The notes under the pieces: model-generated | The model's input: only the letters and a program-made list of their open reading frames with translations | Databases searched by the model: none | What the model was told of the DNA's origin: nothing | Origin: Paraphysomonas bandaiensis | Lineage: Eukaryota > Chrysophyceae | Reading direction: 5' to 3' | DNA: 64,000 nt | NCBI GenBank assembly: GCA_965644295.1 | Contig: CBFFRP010000198.1 | Location: 1-64,000 of the forward strand | Part shown: positions 9,927-20,673 of the stretch, one piece after another | How the letters are laid out: each line of letters begins with the position of its first letter | Numbering within the stretch: position 1 is the first letter of the stretch | Program-made: the position numbers and the translations under genes

Positions 9927-10725
9927 CAGGGATAGGGAACAATATATTGCAATACTATTGTTAGATAGCGTTCCATCAATAGTATTGATGGATTTTTTAA
10001 ACCGGTCCTACAATACAATTACAATATATTGCAATATATTGTCAATGTATTGCGATATATTAGTTTGACTAATCAGTGGGTAAACACATCCGTAGATTTC
10101 ATTTTTAGTATTAGTCATTAAGATCACATGACAACCAAACCAACTGCTGCTTATAGCTACTAAAAATCCACCTCGTCCTCATCCTCTGAGCCATCATCGG
10201 TGAGGTCAACATCACCATATTCATCCACAGAATTAACTGAAATATGCTAGTATCCGGTCATAACTGTCGAATAGCTTTCTAAAACAACAGCATATTAAGT
10301 AGGATGGATACTTTTGCGCAACACTGATATAATATGTTTAGCTGTGCTGAACAGACGTTCCCATGTATTGGAAGTACATACCAAGGCCAGGCAACCGTTA
10401 ATGACTCGTGGATCTGTACGTTTCTTAATTTTTTGAGCTGACTGAAGATTTTTAGTCGCATAGTCAACATCAGCTTCATTATCCTTTGTAATGTTGTAAT
10501 CAATTTCTCGGTTATTTATATCCATTTTTCACGCTACAGTTGAGAATCTTCTCTTATATGACTATCATAATATTGATTGCAATATATTGCAATAGTATTG
10601 TGAGCTCTTTTAGCAGAAACACTATTGATGGAATATTTGACCAGTCCACCAATCAATATATTTTACAATATATTGCAATATATTGTACAATGTATTGCAA
10701 TACAATATATTGTTCCCTATCCCTG
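9927..10725 (-). mobile_element. hAT-family element nested in the outer hAT
   Basis: 799 bp bounded by CAGGGATAGGGAACAATATA and its complement ATTGTTCCCTATCCCTG. The 8-bp target duplication caccagat is present at 9919-9926 and 10726-10733. The subterminal sequence resembles the right end of the host element (GTTAGATAGCGTTCCATCAA), so one family inserted into another member. The only coding content is a transposase C-terminus on the minus strand. Confidence 0.9.
10140..10525 (-). pseudogene. hAT transposase C-terminal remnant
   Basis: Codons on the minus strand read CLALVCTSNTWERLFSTAKH, matching the conserved hAT dimerisation segment (SERLFSTAG type), followed by VLRKSIHP. A stop follows at about 10295, and decayed acidic codons continue towards 10140. 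The catalytic core and zinc finger are absent, so this is an internally deleted non-autonomous copy. Confidence 0.75.
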
Positions 10726-11186
10726 CACCAGATCACCAGTACTCTACACCTCTACACATGTATGTACAGTACTTCTCTTAATATGACATATATATATAAT
10801 ATCATACTGATAAATAAAATGATTGCATACAAGAGTAGAGCTATTTACATATTTACTGCTGTTTTTGGAGTCCGGTTGAAGGTAAACCTGTTGAGTTCTG
10901 CAATATGATGTATGATGTGATATATATTATATATGAGCTATTGAAGTGAGTTAGTAGTGTGCAATAGGTGAAGTCAACTCATAGATGTAACGGGTGATTA
11001 TAGTTACAAAGGTATTAAACTCAGTTACTGATGTGTGACTATACAAGATATCAAGATATAGAACTGACTGATGAACATATGATGAACAGGTGTTGCTGAT
11101 AACAGATGTTTCATAAGATGTTACACAAATATGTAGTGAAGTGTTCAGAATAATAATTATAATTTCTTACTTGAAAGTGATTGACG

Positions 11187-12306
11187 CAGGTTGTAGTCAA
11201 TTATTATAATTGCAATTATTACTTGCTGTCTCAATTTCAATTATTGCAATTAACGGCAATTAATTGCAATTATTTAGTACTAAAATACACTAGCTGCTAA
11301 TATAGCTATACCTCAACTGTCATTTCATTCCAGAGGCGACGATTCATGCGTAAAAACATAAGAAGCTCTTTATTGTTGAGGAGTCAGGCGCAAGTGAATA
11401 ACCTTTCAACATTATTTTGGTTGATGCACGCAAGTGTTTCATGCTGCGGTAACGCGTTTGCTGGTTACGACTAGTTCGCATCCGCTGCCTGCCACCATTA
11501 ATCAAACGTTGCGTTACGTCGTCATTCGGAAATATACTCGCACCGTCATGATCTTCTTCTTCGTCATCGAGCAAAAATATTTTAATTTAATTTTTTGACG
11601 TCCGAGTTACGGCTTCGTTACCACATTGAACCTTCACGACTGCCTTGTGGAAAGCAGCGTTATGAATAATAGCAGCGCTGTCGCCCAGATGACGCTCAAC
11701 AATCGGGTGCCTTATGAGGAGTTCATCAAACAATAATATACAAACGTCGTGGAGGTCAAGCTGGTGTTAACCTTACTTCTGTAATTGTAAGGACACTAGT
11801 TAAAACAATTCCTATTCCTCCCGTATTGCACGAGCTTGGCATGCTCCTTTTCACTTGGGATTAGATTTAACACATCGGAACTAAACTCGAATGATAGCAT
11901 ATGATTAGATAGAAGCAAGTAGCGGTCAATCATGGAATGTGGAGCCCCTTTTCCTACAGGGCAAATATCTATTGCAGCCTCTTTGTCTTATTATCATTTA
12001 CTTTTTCAAATAACACTCGTGCAATGACTTCTGAAGCCAGATTGTCGCTCATATTGCTAATCAAGTTTTATGAATTACTATGTGAGATAATCCTATGGAC
12101 TATGGATATTACAGTCATTCAACAATCTTTGATTTTTATCCTCAAAATTTGGTTTATTCAATAAAATACCGTTCTTAAAAGCTTTTTAGCATAAAAATGT
12201 GTTTTTTAATATCAATTAATTGAAGCGAGCTAGAGTTAATTATAGTTGCAATTATGATTTGATGTCCCAATTTCAATAGTTGACAATTAATTGATACGCA
12301 TCCCTG
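11187..12306 (-). mobile_element. Second nested hAT-like element (borders approximate)
   Basis: The right end TTGATACGCATCCCTG, in complement CAGGGATGCGTATCAA, leads into CAATTAATTG-rich subterminal DNA. The left side near 11187 (CAGGTTGTAGTCAATTATT) looks like a decayed matching end. The same termini bound a short copy at about 54545-54905. Minus-strand codons at 11340-11640 contain STKIMLKGYSLAPDSSTIK, like a hAT transposase C-terminus, with stops. I could not find a matching target duplication. Confidence 0.55.
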
Positions 12307-12589
12307 TTCCTTACTGATTAGTCATACTAATATATTGCAATATATTGTAATTGTATTGTTGAGCCTGTTTAAAATCTCCATCAATAGTATTGATGGAACG
12401 CTATCTAACATTAGTATTGCAATATACATTATATTGTTTCCTAGCCCTGATCTAAGATATGATAGTATTGGTTTGAAAGCGTGACGAGACCATGAAATGA
12501 TGAGAAATGTCCGTCACAGTTTAATTAATTCATTATTGTGCTAGTTTAGTGTTCAGGGAACTACTATTACACTTCTAAAATGTCGAATT

Positions 12590-12726
12590 TCAATATTTCA
12601 CAATTTTAAAGGATGAACAAGACAATTCATCCCATGACCATGGAGGATCTTGTGAGCGAAGCCACTGCAGTACATCCAAGTATCCACCCCCAGCAGCAGC
12701 ATTACAAGACCATACTAATCCCATGG
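12590..12726 (-). pseudogene. Decayed terminal repeat units of the F-box array
   Basis: Minus-strand codons in another frame read GGGYLDVLQWLRSQDPP, then WSWDELSC, clear repeat units out of frame with the gene above. A TGT-to-TGA change (PCPWD to P*PWD) plus a nearby indel separate them from the open frame. The gene was formerly longer. Confidence 0.75.
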
Positions 12727-14970
12727 TCACGGAGGGTCTTGTGTACGAAGCCACTGCAGTACATCCAAGTGTCCATACATAGCAGCAGCATAACAAGTCC
12801 GTTTATCCCATGGACACGGAGGTTCTTGAGAGCGAAGCCACTGCAGTACATCCAAGCGTCCAGCCGCGGCAGCAACTTCACAACTCAATTCATTCCATGG
12901 ACATGGAGGGTCTTGAGAACAAAGGCACTGCAGTGCATAGATGTCTACGTATTCTGCAATGCAAAGGTAATCATCACATGGACATGGAGGATCTTGTGAA
13001 CGTAGCCACTGCAGTACATCAAAGTATCCATTCTCAGCAGCAGCATTACAAGACAATTCATCCCATGGACACGGAGGGTCCTGAGAGCGAAGCCACTGCA
13101 GTACATCCAACTGTCCATACTTAGCAGCAGCATAACAAGTCCGTTCATCCCATGGACATGGAGGATCTTGTAAGCGAAGCCACTGCAGTACATCCAAGTC
13201 TCCATACCCAGCAGCAGCTTGACAAGTCCGTTCATCCCATGGACATGGAGGGTCTTGTGAGCGAAGCCACTGCAGTACATCCAACTGTCCATACATAGCA
13301 GCAGCTTTACAAGTCCGTTCATCCCATGGACATGGGGGATCTTGTGAGCGAAGCCACTGCAGTACATCCAAGTGTCCAACCACTGCAGCAACTTCACAAG
13401 TCATTTCATCCCATGGACATGGAGGGTCTTGAGAACGAAGCCTCCGCAGTGCATCTATGTCTCCGTTTTTTGCAGCAGCAATGCAAATGTAATCATCACA
13501 TGGACATGGAGGATCTTGTGAACGTAGCCACTGCAGTACATCAAAGTATCCACCCCCAGCAGCAGCATAACAAGACAATTCATCCCATGGACATGGAGGA
13601 TCTTGTAAGCGAAGCCACTGCAGTACATCCAACTGTCCATACCCAGCAGCAGCATAACAAGTCCGTTTATCCCATGGACACGGAGGATCTTGTGAACGTA
13701 GCCACTGCAGTACATCAAAGTATCCACCCCCAGCAGCAGCTTGACAAGTCCGTTCATCCCATGGACACGGAGGATCTTGAGAGCGAAGCCACTGCAGTAC
13801 ATCCAACTGTCCAACCGCTGCAGCATAACAAGTCCGTTCATCCCATGGACATGGAGGATCTTGTAAGCGAAGCCACTGCAGTACATCCAAGTCTCCATAC
13901 CCAGCAGCAGCTTGACAAGTCCGTTCATCCCATGGACATGGAGGGTCTTGTGAGCGAAGCCACTGCAGTACATCCAACTGTCCATACATAGCAGCAGCTT
14001 TACAAGTCCGTTCATCCCATGGACATGGGGGATCTTGTGAGCGAAGCCACTGCAGTACATCCAAGTGTCCAACCACTGCAGCAACTTCACAAGTCATTTC
14101 ATCCCATGGACATGGAGGGTCTTGAGAACGAAGCCTCCGCAGTGCATCTATGTCTCCGTTTTTTGCAGCAGCAATGCAAATGTAATCATCACATGGACAT
14201 GGAGGATCTTGTGAACGTAGCCACTGCAGTACATCAAAGTATCCACCCCCAGCAGCAGCATAACAAGACAATTCATCCCATGGACATGGAGGATCTTGTA
14301 AGCGAAGCCACTGCAGTACATCCAACTGTCCATACCCAGCAGCAGCATAACAAGTCCGTTTATCCCATGGACACGGAGGATCTTGTGAACGTAGCCACTG
14401 CAGTACATCAAAGTATCCACCCCCAGCAGCAGCTTGACAAGTCCGTTCATCCCATGGACACGGAGGATCTTGAGAGCGAAGCCACTGCAGTACATCCAAC
14501 TGTCCAACCGCTGCAGCAGCTTCGCAAGCACGTTCATCCCATGGACATGGAGGGTCTTGAGAACGAAGCCACTGCAGTACATCTAAGAATCCACCTCTAG
14601 CAGCATTATTTGTAGCCTTACGAGTCCGTTTATCACCCCATATATGTCTACGGTTCTGTGAATGTATATATATATGGGTCATGATGAGTTTCATCTGCTC
14701 AAGTCTGCCGTATAATGCACATGTATTCATTATCAGTGTGTGTGGGCAGCCCATAGACAGAGCCCATGAGACCATTGAGTTGGTCATACAGTAGTGAGAT
14801 GCATGTGACTCAAGTCTCTCTCTGCTCTTATCAGTGTAGACGATATCGTGAAATCTCTTACAAGTCATGATCACTGGAAGGACAGCCGTGTGTGGGATCA
14901 TAGAGATGATGAGACGAACAACATCATCATTAAGAACAGATATACTTGACTTATATGAACACTGATTCAT
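12727..14970 (-). CDS. F-box protein with about 22 ankyrin-like 'WLR' repeats
   Basis: 747 codons in a single exon. Residues about 9-50 resemble an F-box (VLNDDVVRLIISMI, then VIMTCKRFHDIV). From about residue 118 roughly 22 units of 35 residues follow, consensus LDVLQWLRSQDPPCPWDE then TC-AAA. Such arrays, related to ankyrin repeats, are greatly expanded in several algae, stramenopiles and large DNA viruses. The F-box suggests a substrate adaptor of an SCF ubiquitin ligase; this is inference. The frame ends where the codon for the conserved PC cysteine has become TGA. Two more decayed repeat units lie downstream at 12613-12726. The array contains a 693-bp exact tandem duplication. Confidence 0.85.
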   Translation of the reverse strand: MNQCSYKSSISVLNDDVVRLIISMIPHTAVLPVIMTCKRFHDIVYTDKSRERLESHASHYCMTNSMVSWALSMGCPHTLIMNTCALYGRLEQMKLIMTHIYIHSQNRRHIWGDKRTRKATNNAARGGFLDVLQWLRSQDPPCPWDERACEAAAAVGQLDVLQWLRSQDPPCPWDERTCQAAAGGGYFDVLQWLRSQDPPCPWDKRTCYAAAGYGQLDVLQWLRLQDPPCPWDELSCYAAAGGGYFDVLQWLRSQDPPCPCDDYICIAAAKNGDIDALRRLRSQDPPCPWDEMTCEVAAVVGHLDVLQWLRSQDPPCPWDERTCKAAAMYGQLDVLQWLRSQDPPCPWDERTCQAAAGYGDLDVLQWLRLQDPPCPWDERTCYAAAVGQLDVLQWLRSQDPPCPWDERTCQAAAGGGYFDVLQWLRSQDPPCPWDKRTCYAAAGYGQLDVLQWLRLQDPPCPWDELSCYAAAGGGYFDVLQWLRSQDPPCPCDDYICIAAAKNGDIDALRRLRSQDPPCPWDEMTCEVAAVVGHLDVLQWLRSQDPPCPWDERTCKAAAMYGQLDVLQWLRSQDPPCPWDERTCQAAAGYGDLDVLQWLRLQDPPCPWDERTCYAAAKYGQLDVLQWLRSQDPPCPWDELSCNAAAENGYFDVLQWLRSQDPPCPCDDYLCIAEYVDIYALQCLCSQDPPCPWNELSCEVAAAAGRLDVLQWLRSQEPPCPWDKRTCYAAAMYGHLDVLQWLRTQDPP
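13126..14511. repeat. 693-bp in-frame tandem duplication within the repeat gene
   Basis: 13126-13818 and 13819-14511 look identical by eye. 693 is 231 codons, so the frame is kept. The junction creates a shortened hybrid repeat (CYAAAVGQLDV in place of CxAAAxYGQLDV). Unequal exchange between repeat units explains this. Confidence 0.85.
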
Positions 14971-15071
14971 AGTTTATATGATGCTCATAGAGTGTAGATA
15001 CACCACAAGATAATGAGACGCAGATGATGATAACCACACCACATCTACGACATGGCAGCATGCATATCCAG

Positions 15072-15230
15072 ATGGCGTATCGGCAGTCAGTATCTTATTT
15101 TGCGGAAATTAATTGAAGTATAAATCGTCTATAATACTGTAATACAACTACAGCTCGAATACAGATAATTGTTGTCTCAATATTAGAGGCATCTTGGAAC
15201 AAAAATATACAAAGGATGAGGACACGATCG
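15072..15230 (+). repeat. MITE-M1 copy
   Basis: Starts ATGGCGTATCGGCAGTCAGT and ends GGACACGATCG. The core TTGTCTCAATATTAGAGGCA matches the other copies. Confidence 0.65.
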
Positions 15231-15317
15231 AGCAGCTGTGCTGTAAGCAAAATAAGGGGAGTTTTCAGTCCTACAAACCACGCCTAGAAATGTGGTTTTC
15301 TACAGTCTATACTGCTG

Positions 15318-15473
15318 TACATACATACATACATACATACATACATACATACATACATACATACATACATACATACATACATACATACATACATACATAC
15401 ATACATACATACATACATACATACATACCTACATACATACATACATACATACATACATACATACATACATACA
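15318..15473. repeat. (TACA)n microsatellite
   Basis: About 155 bp of tetranucleotide repeat with one interruption (cctaca). Apparent HTYI/MYVC proteins in all frames are artefacts of the repeat. Confidence 0.95.
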
Positions 15474-15819
15474 TCATCTTATATCTCTCATACAACGCTT
15501 TCTTGCGCTTGGTACCAATGCTGCACTTCTCTGACATCGCCACATACAGCAGATGAAGTAATGTAAGTATATGGAATGAATGATGCATTCATGTCTGTTG
15601 TACTACTCTCTGCATGTATCCCGTATATGATATATCATAAATATCACCAAAAATAAGGTTTTCCACATTAAAATCATAAAAATCAGGGTTTTAAACAAAA
15701 AATATGTATTTCTACAAAAAATAGGGTTTTTTGCAGAAAAGCCCGTACCAAGCAAAATTCCGCTATCAAAACGAGATTCGTCACCATATATCTGCTATCT
15801 TAACGCGAGCTGACTGTAC

Positions 15820-16184
15820 CTACATACATACATACATACATACATACATACATACATACATACATACATACATACATACATACATACATACATACATACA
15901 TACATACATACATACATACATACATACATACATACATACATACATACATACATACATACATACATACATACATACGTACATACATACATACCTACATACA
16001 TACATACATACATACATACATACATACATACATACATACATACATACATACATACATACATACATACATACATACATACATACATACATACATACATACA
16101 TACATACATACATACATACATACATACATACATACATACATACATACATACATACATACATACATACATACATACATACATACA

Positions 16185-16213
<29 letters not shown>
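15820..16213. repeat. Long (TACA)n microsatellite upstream of PX gene B
   Basis: About 390 bp of near-perfect TACA repeat with a few substitutions (acgtaca, cctaca). It ends 93 bp before the ATG of the PX gene at 16307, with TACA on the sense strand. Confidence 0.95.
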
Positions 16214-16216
<3 letters not shown>

Positions 16217-16306
16217 CCGAAGATTTGATCTCATGAGATTTCTGTTGATGCAGTCATATATATATATATATATGCTTATATTTAGTTTCTTACTATTCAT
16301 ATAGTT

Positions 16307-18325
16307 ATGAAAGTGAATATCACTTTAGATTCATCAGGAAGTCATCCTCAATACGGTAAACTACCCTCTATATCCTCATTACATGTGTACTATTATATCC
16401 TGACTATATCCGTATTAGACTCTTATAGTACTCTTATTATACTCATATCACATCCTTATAACATCCTTATGATATCCTTTATATTCGTATATGTCTTCTA
16501 TGTCCTCTATGTCCTTATTGTGTTTTATTAATATATATTTATATATATATGTATGTATAGAGGTGAAAGTATATGGAGGTGAAGATAAAGTATGGGAAAG
16601 CAGGCATCGATTTGCTGCATTCAGAGATTTGAATGAGAAAATAATAAATACTTCACCGGGTGTACTCTCTGCAAAATTCCCTCCAACATTTGCATCAAGT
16701 GCCTATGGTATTAAGTTATCTGCAGCTCAGCTATCTGAACGTAGAGCACTTCTGCAATTGGTGAGTGACTTGTATATATCTGCTTTGATATTGTAAACGA
16801 TATTAGTGGCTACAAGATGTAATTGACAGCTATGATGATCTTGAGGAGGCTGTACAAGAGAGGTTATTTCAGTTTATAAATGTAGACAATACTCACTTTC
16901 AGTGTATGTATAACATATTTACTTTGTTGCTGTAATTATTTGACTAGATGGGCAAGAAGAAAAGCTCAATAAGAAGGAATTTGCCCGTGCAGCATCTGCG
17001 TCAACCATAAGTAATAAAGACAACGGCAAAGTGAGTGATTCATTGTTTACGAGTGGCGCTTGTTTACGACTGTACAGGAAAGTCCTGACCCAAAGCGGAC
17101 ACACTCGAACAAGGAAATGAGTACTCTCACCGATGGTCGTGGGAAGCCAACGAGGAGAAAGAGCGCCCTTGCATTTATCGGAGGCAAAAGTGAGGAGGTA
17201 GTAGTTTGCTATATAAATAATTTATATATCTCGTCGGAATGCTAAAATACATTTTCAGCCTCAAAGCAAATCGTTCCGCCGAAAGAGTACTCAAGAAGCT
17301 GAATTGACTGAACAACGGCGTATCGCCGAAGAATCCGAGAGACTAAAGGCTCAAAGTATGCTATCTGTAATGGTGTCACGTGGGTCAGTGGTTGGGGGCC
17401 ATCCGACGTATGAGGTGAGACAGTGAATGAATTATCTACGCATGCATGCATGCATCTATTGCTAAGTGATAATTCCTCAGACAATGCTTACGTATGACCG
17501 CAATCAGCGCCCACATATTGTCGCGAAGCAGTTCAAGGACTATCGAACTCTAGCTCTAGATCTGTCCCTTCTGGGCATTAGTAGCGATGTCACTGCGGGT
17601 GATAATGAGCCAGAGCAGAAATCGTCGACCAACCTTGACCTACCCCCTTTTCCGAGAACTTTTCGGAGGTCTAGTCTAGGGATAAAGCTATCAGAAAATG
17701 ACCTCATGCTGAGGTGCCAGGGTCTGGATAGGTGGATGCGAGGGCTTTTAGTGGCATATCCAAAGTTATCCCCCGAGGCCCAGGTTTGATAAAAATTTTG
17801 TGAATGATTATCACGTTTGTTTTCCGTGTTATGGTAGTAGGGAATCATATATTGTATAAATCGTGCTGCCCTATTATTTAGTGACAGTAATTTTTCGAAT
17901 ACTAGGTGCATGTGAATAACTTCTTACATATCGACGCCACGGCCACCAGTGAAGGTGACCACACGAGATTTAAAGCAATTCTCCAAAGCCTGCTTAAGGG
18001 ATGGGTTCGATCCGATTCTACTTTCAGAAGAGATGGTGATGGTAATGGCAAGACTTCTGCAACTCAGCCAGTAGAAACCGTTGCCTCTAAAGTCGACTCT
18101 TCATCAGATGTAAGTTCTAGCAAAATGATGGGGGAAAACCCTGAGAAGAATCAAGAGCTACAAGTAACGCCATCGACCGAGGTGAGTCTTGGCATGGAAA
18201 AAACGCCTACCCCAGCAGGCGGGAATAGAGACCACAACAGCGATATAGAATGGCAAGAGATTACTCCAGCAGCACCTCAAAAGAAGCCACCAGCAGGGTG
18301 TGTACCGGGGTGTGTTTTGTCGTAG
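16307..18325 (+). CDS. Dual PX-domain protein with C-terminal CaaX box (paralogue B)
   Basis: Eight exons join in frame: 16307-16355, 16561-16760, 16807-16903, 16948-17030, 17078-17197, 17259-17414, 17481-17783 and 17906-18325 (475 aa). PX domain 1 includes HPQYEVKVYGG, HRFAAFRDLNEKI and KFPPTFAS. PX domain 2 includes GHPTYE, FKDYRTLALDL and LPPFPRTF. The C-terminal tail ends AGCVPGCVLS. CVLS is a classic farnesylation motif, with an extra upstream Cys that could be acylated. The shared layout and the intron directly after HPxYE show descent from one ancestor with the gene at 5864-7973. Probable role: phosphoinositide-binding, lipid-anchored endomembrane protein. The start is the ATG that gives a splice-compatible frame into PX domain 1. 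Confidence 0.82.
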
Positions 18326-18956
18326 TTATGGACTGTATCAGTGAACATCTACAACGAAATGCTGTTGTAAGTGTGTTTTTTACATCATGCATGTGGTACA
18401 TTGTGCTATATAAATACGTAATAACGTAGTACCCAACTTGAGTATGACACCGTTGATGATGATACCTAAGTAATAAGTAGTGTAGCTATTGTCACGTAAT
18501 TCTATGTGCTTTCAAAGCTGACCGTTGAATTGTTTCAATTTTCAATGAATATAGAAAACGGATCGATCTTAGCTAATATTACTGCATGTAACATGGTACG
18601 AACTCAAAACTATACATGTCAGTCAATTGTTGTTAGCTCAGCCCCTTTTAGTATGTGTGTAATAGTGCTATCTAAAGTTTAGTACTAGGTTAAAATGTAC
18701 TTTTAAAATAACGACTATAATATTTACTATTCACTTAGTAGGAACATCGCCAGTATTGTTTCGAAGTCCTGGTTATAAAGATATATGTCTTGCACTGTCA
18801 TCATTGTGATATTCTACATCAGAAAGAGAATGATATATAATTTAGAGTGTTAGATGATCTTATTGTGGTGTCATTGTTGAGTAAATGATCAAGGCGTCTA
18901 CAACGTTTTGTACGGACAAATGCAACTTTTTATCTTAGTAGAAACATATGGAAAAA
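18326..18956. other. Intergenic between convergent genes
   Basis: Holds the 3' ends of PX gene B and the J-domain gene. Around 18755-18870 it contains TTTCGAAGTCCTGG and CTTGCACTGTC, shared with 35610-35720 inside the Copia-3 LTR insertion, so a small dispersed repeat lies here. Confidence 0.5.
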
Positions 18957-20673
18957 TTAGAAGGATGAAAAATGACACTCCCGATTGATGTTCCTCTGCA
19001 ACATAAACACGGATCTCAAAATGTCATCTTCCGTGAATAGCCCTGTAGATGGAGACAGCGAGCTATTCACATAATTCGTAATCAATTGCCATCTGGTTAA
19101 ATTGATATGACTATAGGTCTGTCCCGGAGGGTATCTATAAAGGGCGGCTTCAAGGGCATTGATTTCTTCCTCCGTCCAGTTCTGAGAGTACCACCGTTCT
19201 GCTGTTTCGGTATCAATACTTAACCCTGCTGTTTTTCGTCTCTGATCTATTGCTTTGAACAAGCGTATATCTTCCTCTTGATTCTCTAGCACTTTATTGG
19301 ATGACTCCAGCAGTTGAAAAACCTGCTCTATGCCCTCCTTTTGAAAGAGAGTAGGGTCTTTAGTGGCTGCCTCTCCGCCTAGGGCAGTATTGACAATATG
19401 CAACGACTCCACGCTACTATGTGAGCACAAAATCTCCACTTGTTTATCAGAAAGCACACCATATTCACCCTGGGATTCAGCCACTAATTTGTCGCCATCT
19501 CCCTATACAACGTCCTCCATTAAATAAGTCGATTATTCACCACACATGGGGTACATACAATTTATTGATGAAAGCAACACAGCAAGTCGGACACATATAT
19601 ACAAAACCAATGAAATTTTACCTCATCAACAATACAAGATGCAGATAGTCTCATTAGCTTACGAAATATATTTCGGACTTTGCTTTGTGCTTTTCGGGCC
19701 TTTTCTTTTTCCGCCTTGGTGGGTTTTCCCTCCGAGTTATTCGCGACATCTACTGTGCTCTTGCAAGTCTGCTCTATCATATTTGCCCACTGACGAGCAG
19801 CTGCAATTTCCTCTTCTAGTTTTTCCTTATTTAAGTTTGTCGTATTGTCCGAATTGTCTTGATATTTCGCACGACGAGCTTGCTTCTTGGCCTCCTTCCG
19901 TGCAGCTTTCACAGCATTTCTTGCTGCCTGCAGACGGTCATCAAGTCTGTCTAAATGGTCCACTAACTCAAGTACCACTCTAGTATATGTCCCTTGAGCA
20001 TACTTGCGTCTCCTTTTATTTTCATTTCTCAGGTCGACTTCTCCGAAAAGGAATGGCATATCAGTTTCATCCAGGTCCACCCACTCAAAGGAAAGACGAG
20101 TGGAAAACGAGCGCCAATAATCATAAAATTGAAGGACCTCTTCGTGAGAGCTCTGGGATGTACCAAAAGAAGGTGGTCTCACATAACCTTTAGTACTTCG
20201 TGACTTACTTGTTGATGAAACTTCTATAGCATCTCGTTCATAAGAGTCAAGACGTTCAAAGAGATTACGATATACGGTATAAAAACCATTTGGACTATCA
20301 TCATATCCGTTATAGCATCCAGGATAAAAGTATCGATATAAATCAGCTGCATGCATTTGTCCATTCGTATCATCTGACTCCATAGTACTATCCCCTCGTA
20401 ATATAGCATCTCTATTACTATCATAATACTGTCTTTGTTGTGGATCTTTTAATATAGAATATGCTGAATTTATTGCTTTAAAATTTTCAGTTGCTTCATT
20501 TTCATTTCCATGATTTCTATCTATATAATATTCTTATTAATATATGCATATATAGATAATCATGACAGTCATCTACCTGGATGCCATATTAAGGCTAATT
20601 TCTTATATTGTTGTTTAATTTCATCATCTGATGCTGATGAAGATACTTCAAGAATATCATAATAACATTTCAT
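18957..20673 (-). CDS. J-domain co-chaperone with C-terminal SANT-like domain
   Basis: Three exons join in frame: 20673-20577, 20520-19622 and 19502-18957 (513 aa). The N-terminus [20 protein letters not shown] begins a J domain; the HPD motif that stimulates Hsp70 is split by intron 1 and is restored by splicing. [12 protein letters not shown] and [12 protein letters not shown] match the conserved region after the J domain of DNAJC21/Jjj1. The middle is a charged helical stretch rich in Ala, Lys and Arg. The C-terminus ([19 protein letters not shown], then [10 protein letters not shown]) is a SANT/Myb domain as in zuotin/DNAJC2. The zinc fingers expected of DNAJC21 are not seen. Likely a cytosolic or ribosome-linked Hsp70 partner. 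It is either a DNAJC21 relative with a SANT tail or a divergent zuotin. Confidence 0.8.

Larger units (their letters stand above)
9675..12449. mobile_element. hAT-family DNA transposon (outer of a nested set)
   Basis: Left end CAGGGCTAGGAAACAATATA and right end ATTGTTTCCTAGCCCTG form terminal inverted repeats. The flanks carry a perfect 8-bp target duplication, atctaaga, at 9667-9674 and 12450-12457. Eight-base duplications and CAGGG termini are typical of hAT elements. The 2.8-kb body is split by at least two further insertions (9927-10725 and about 11187-12306). No complete transposase survives. Confidence 0.9.

Noticed and set aside
12613-14600. Long plus-strand and second minus-strand frames opposite the F-box array
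   Set aside because: The periodic DNA leaves several frames open; only the minus-strand frame with an F-box and ankyrin-like consensus makes sense.
15194-16300. Long open frames of HTYI / MYVC repeats on both strands
   Set aside because: They are translations of (TACA)n in every frame; the same artefact occurs at 43020-43281 and 52953-53650.
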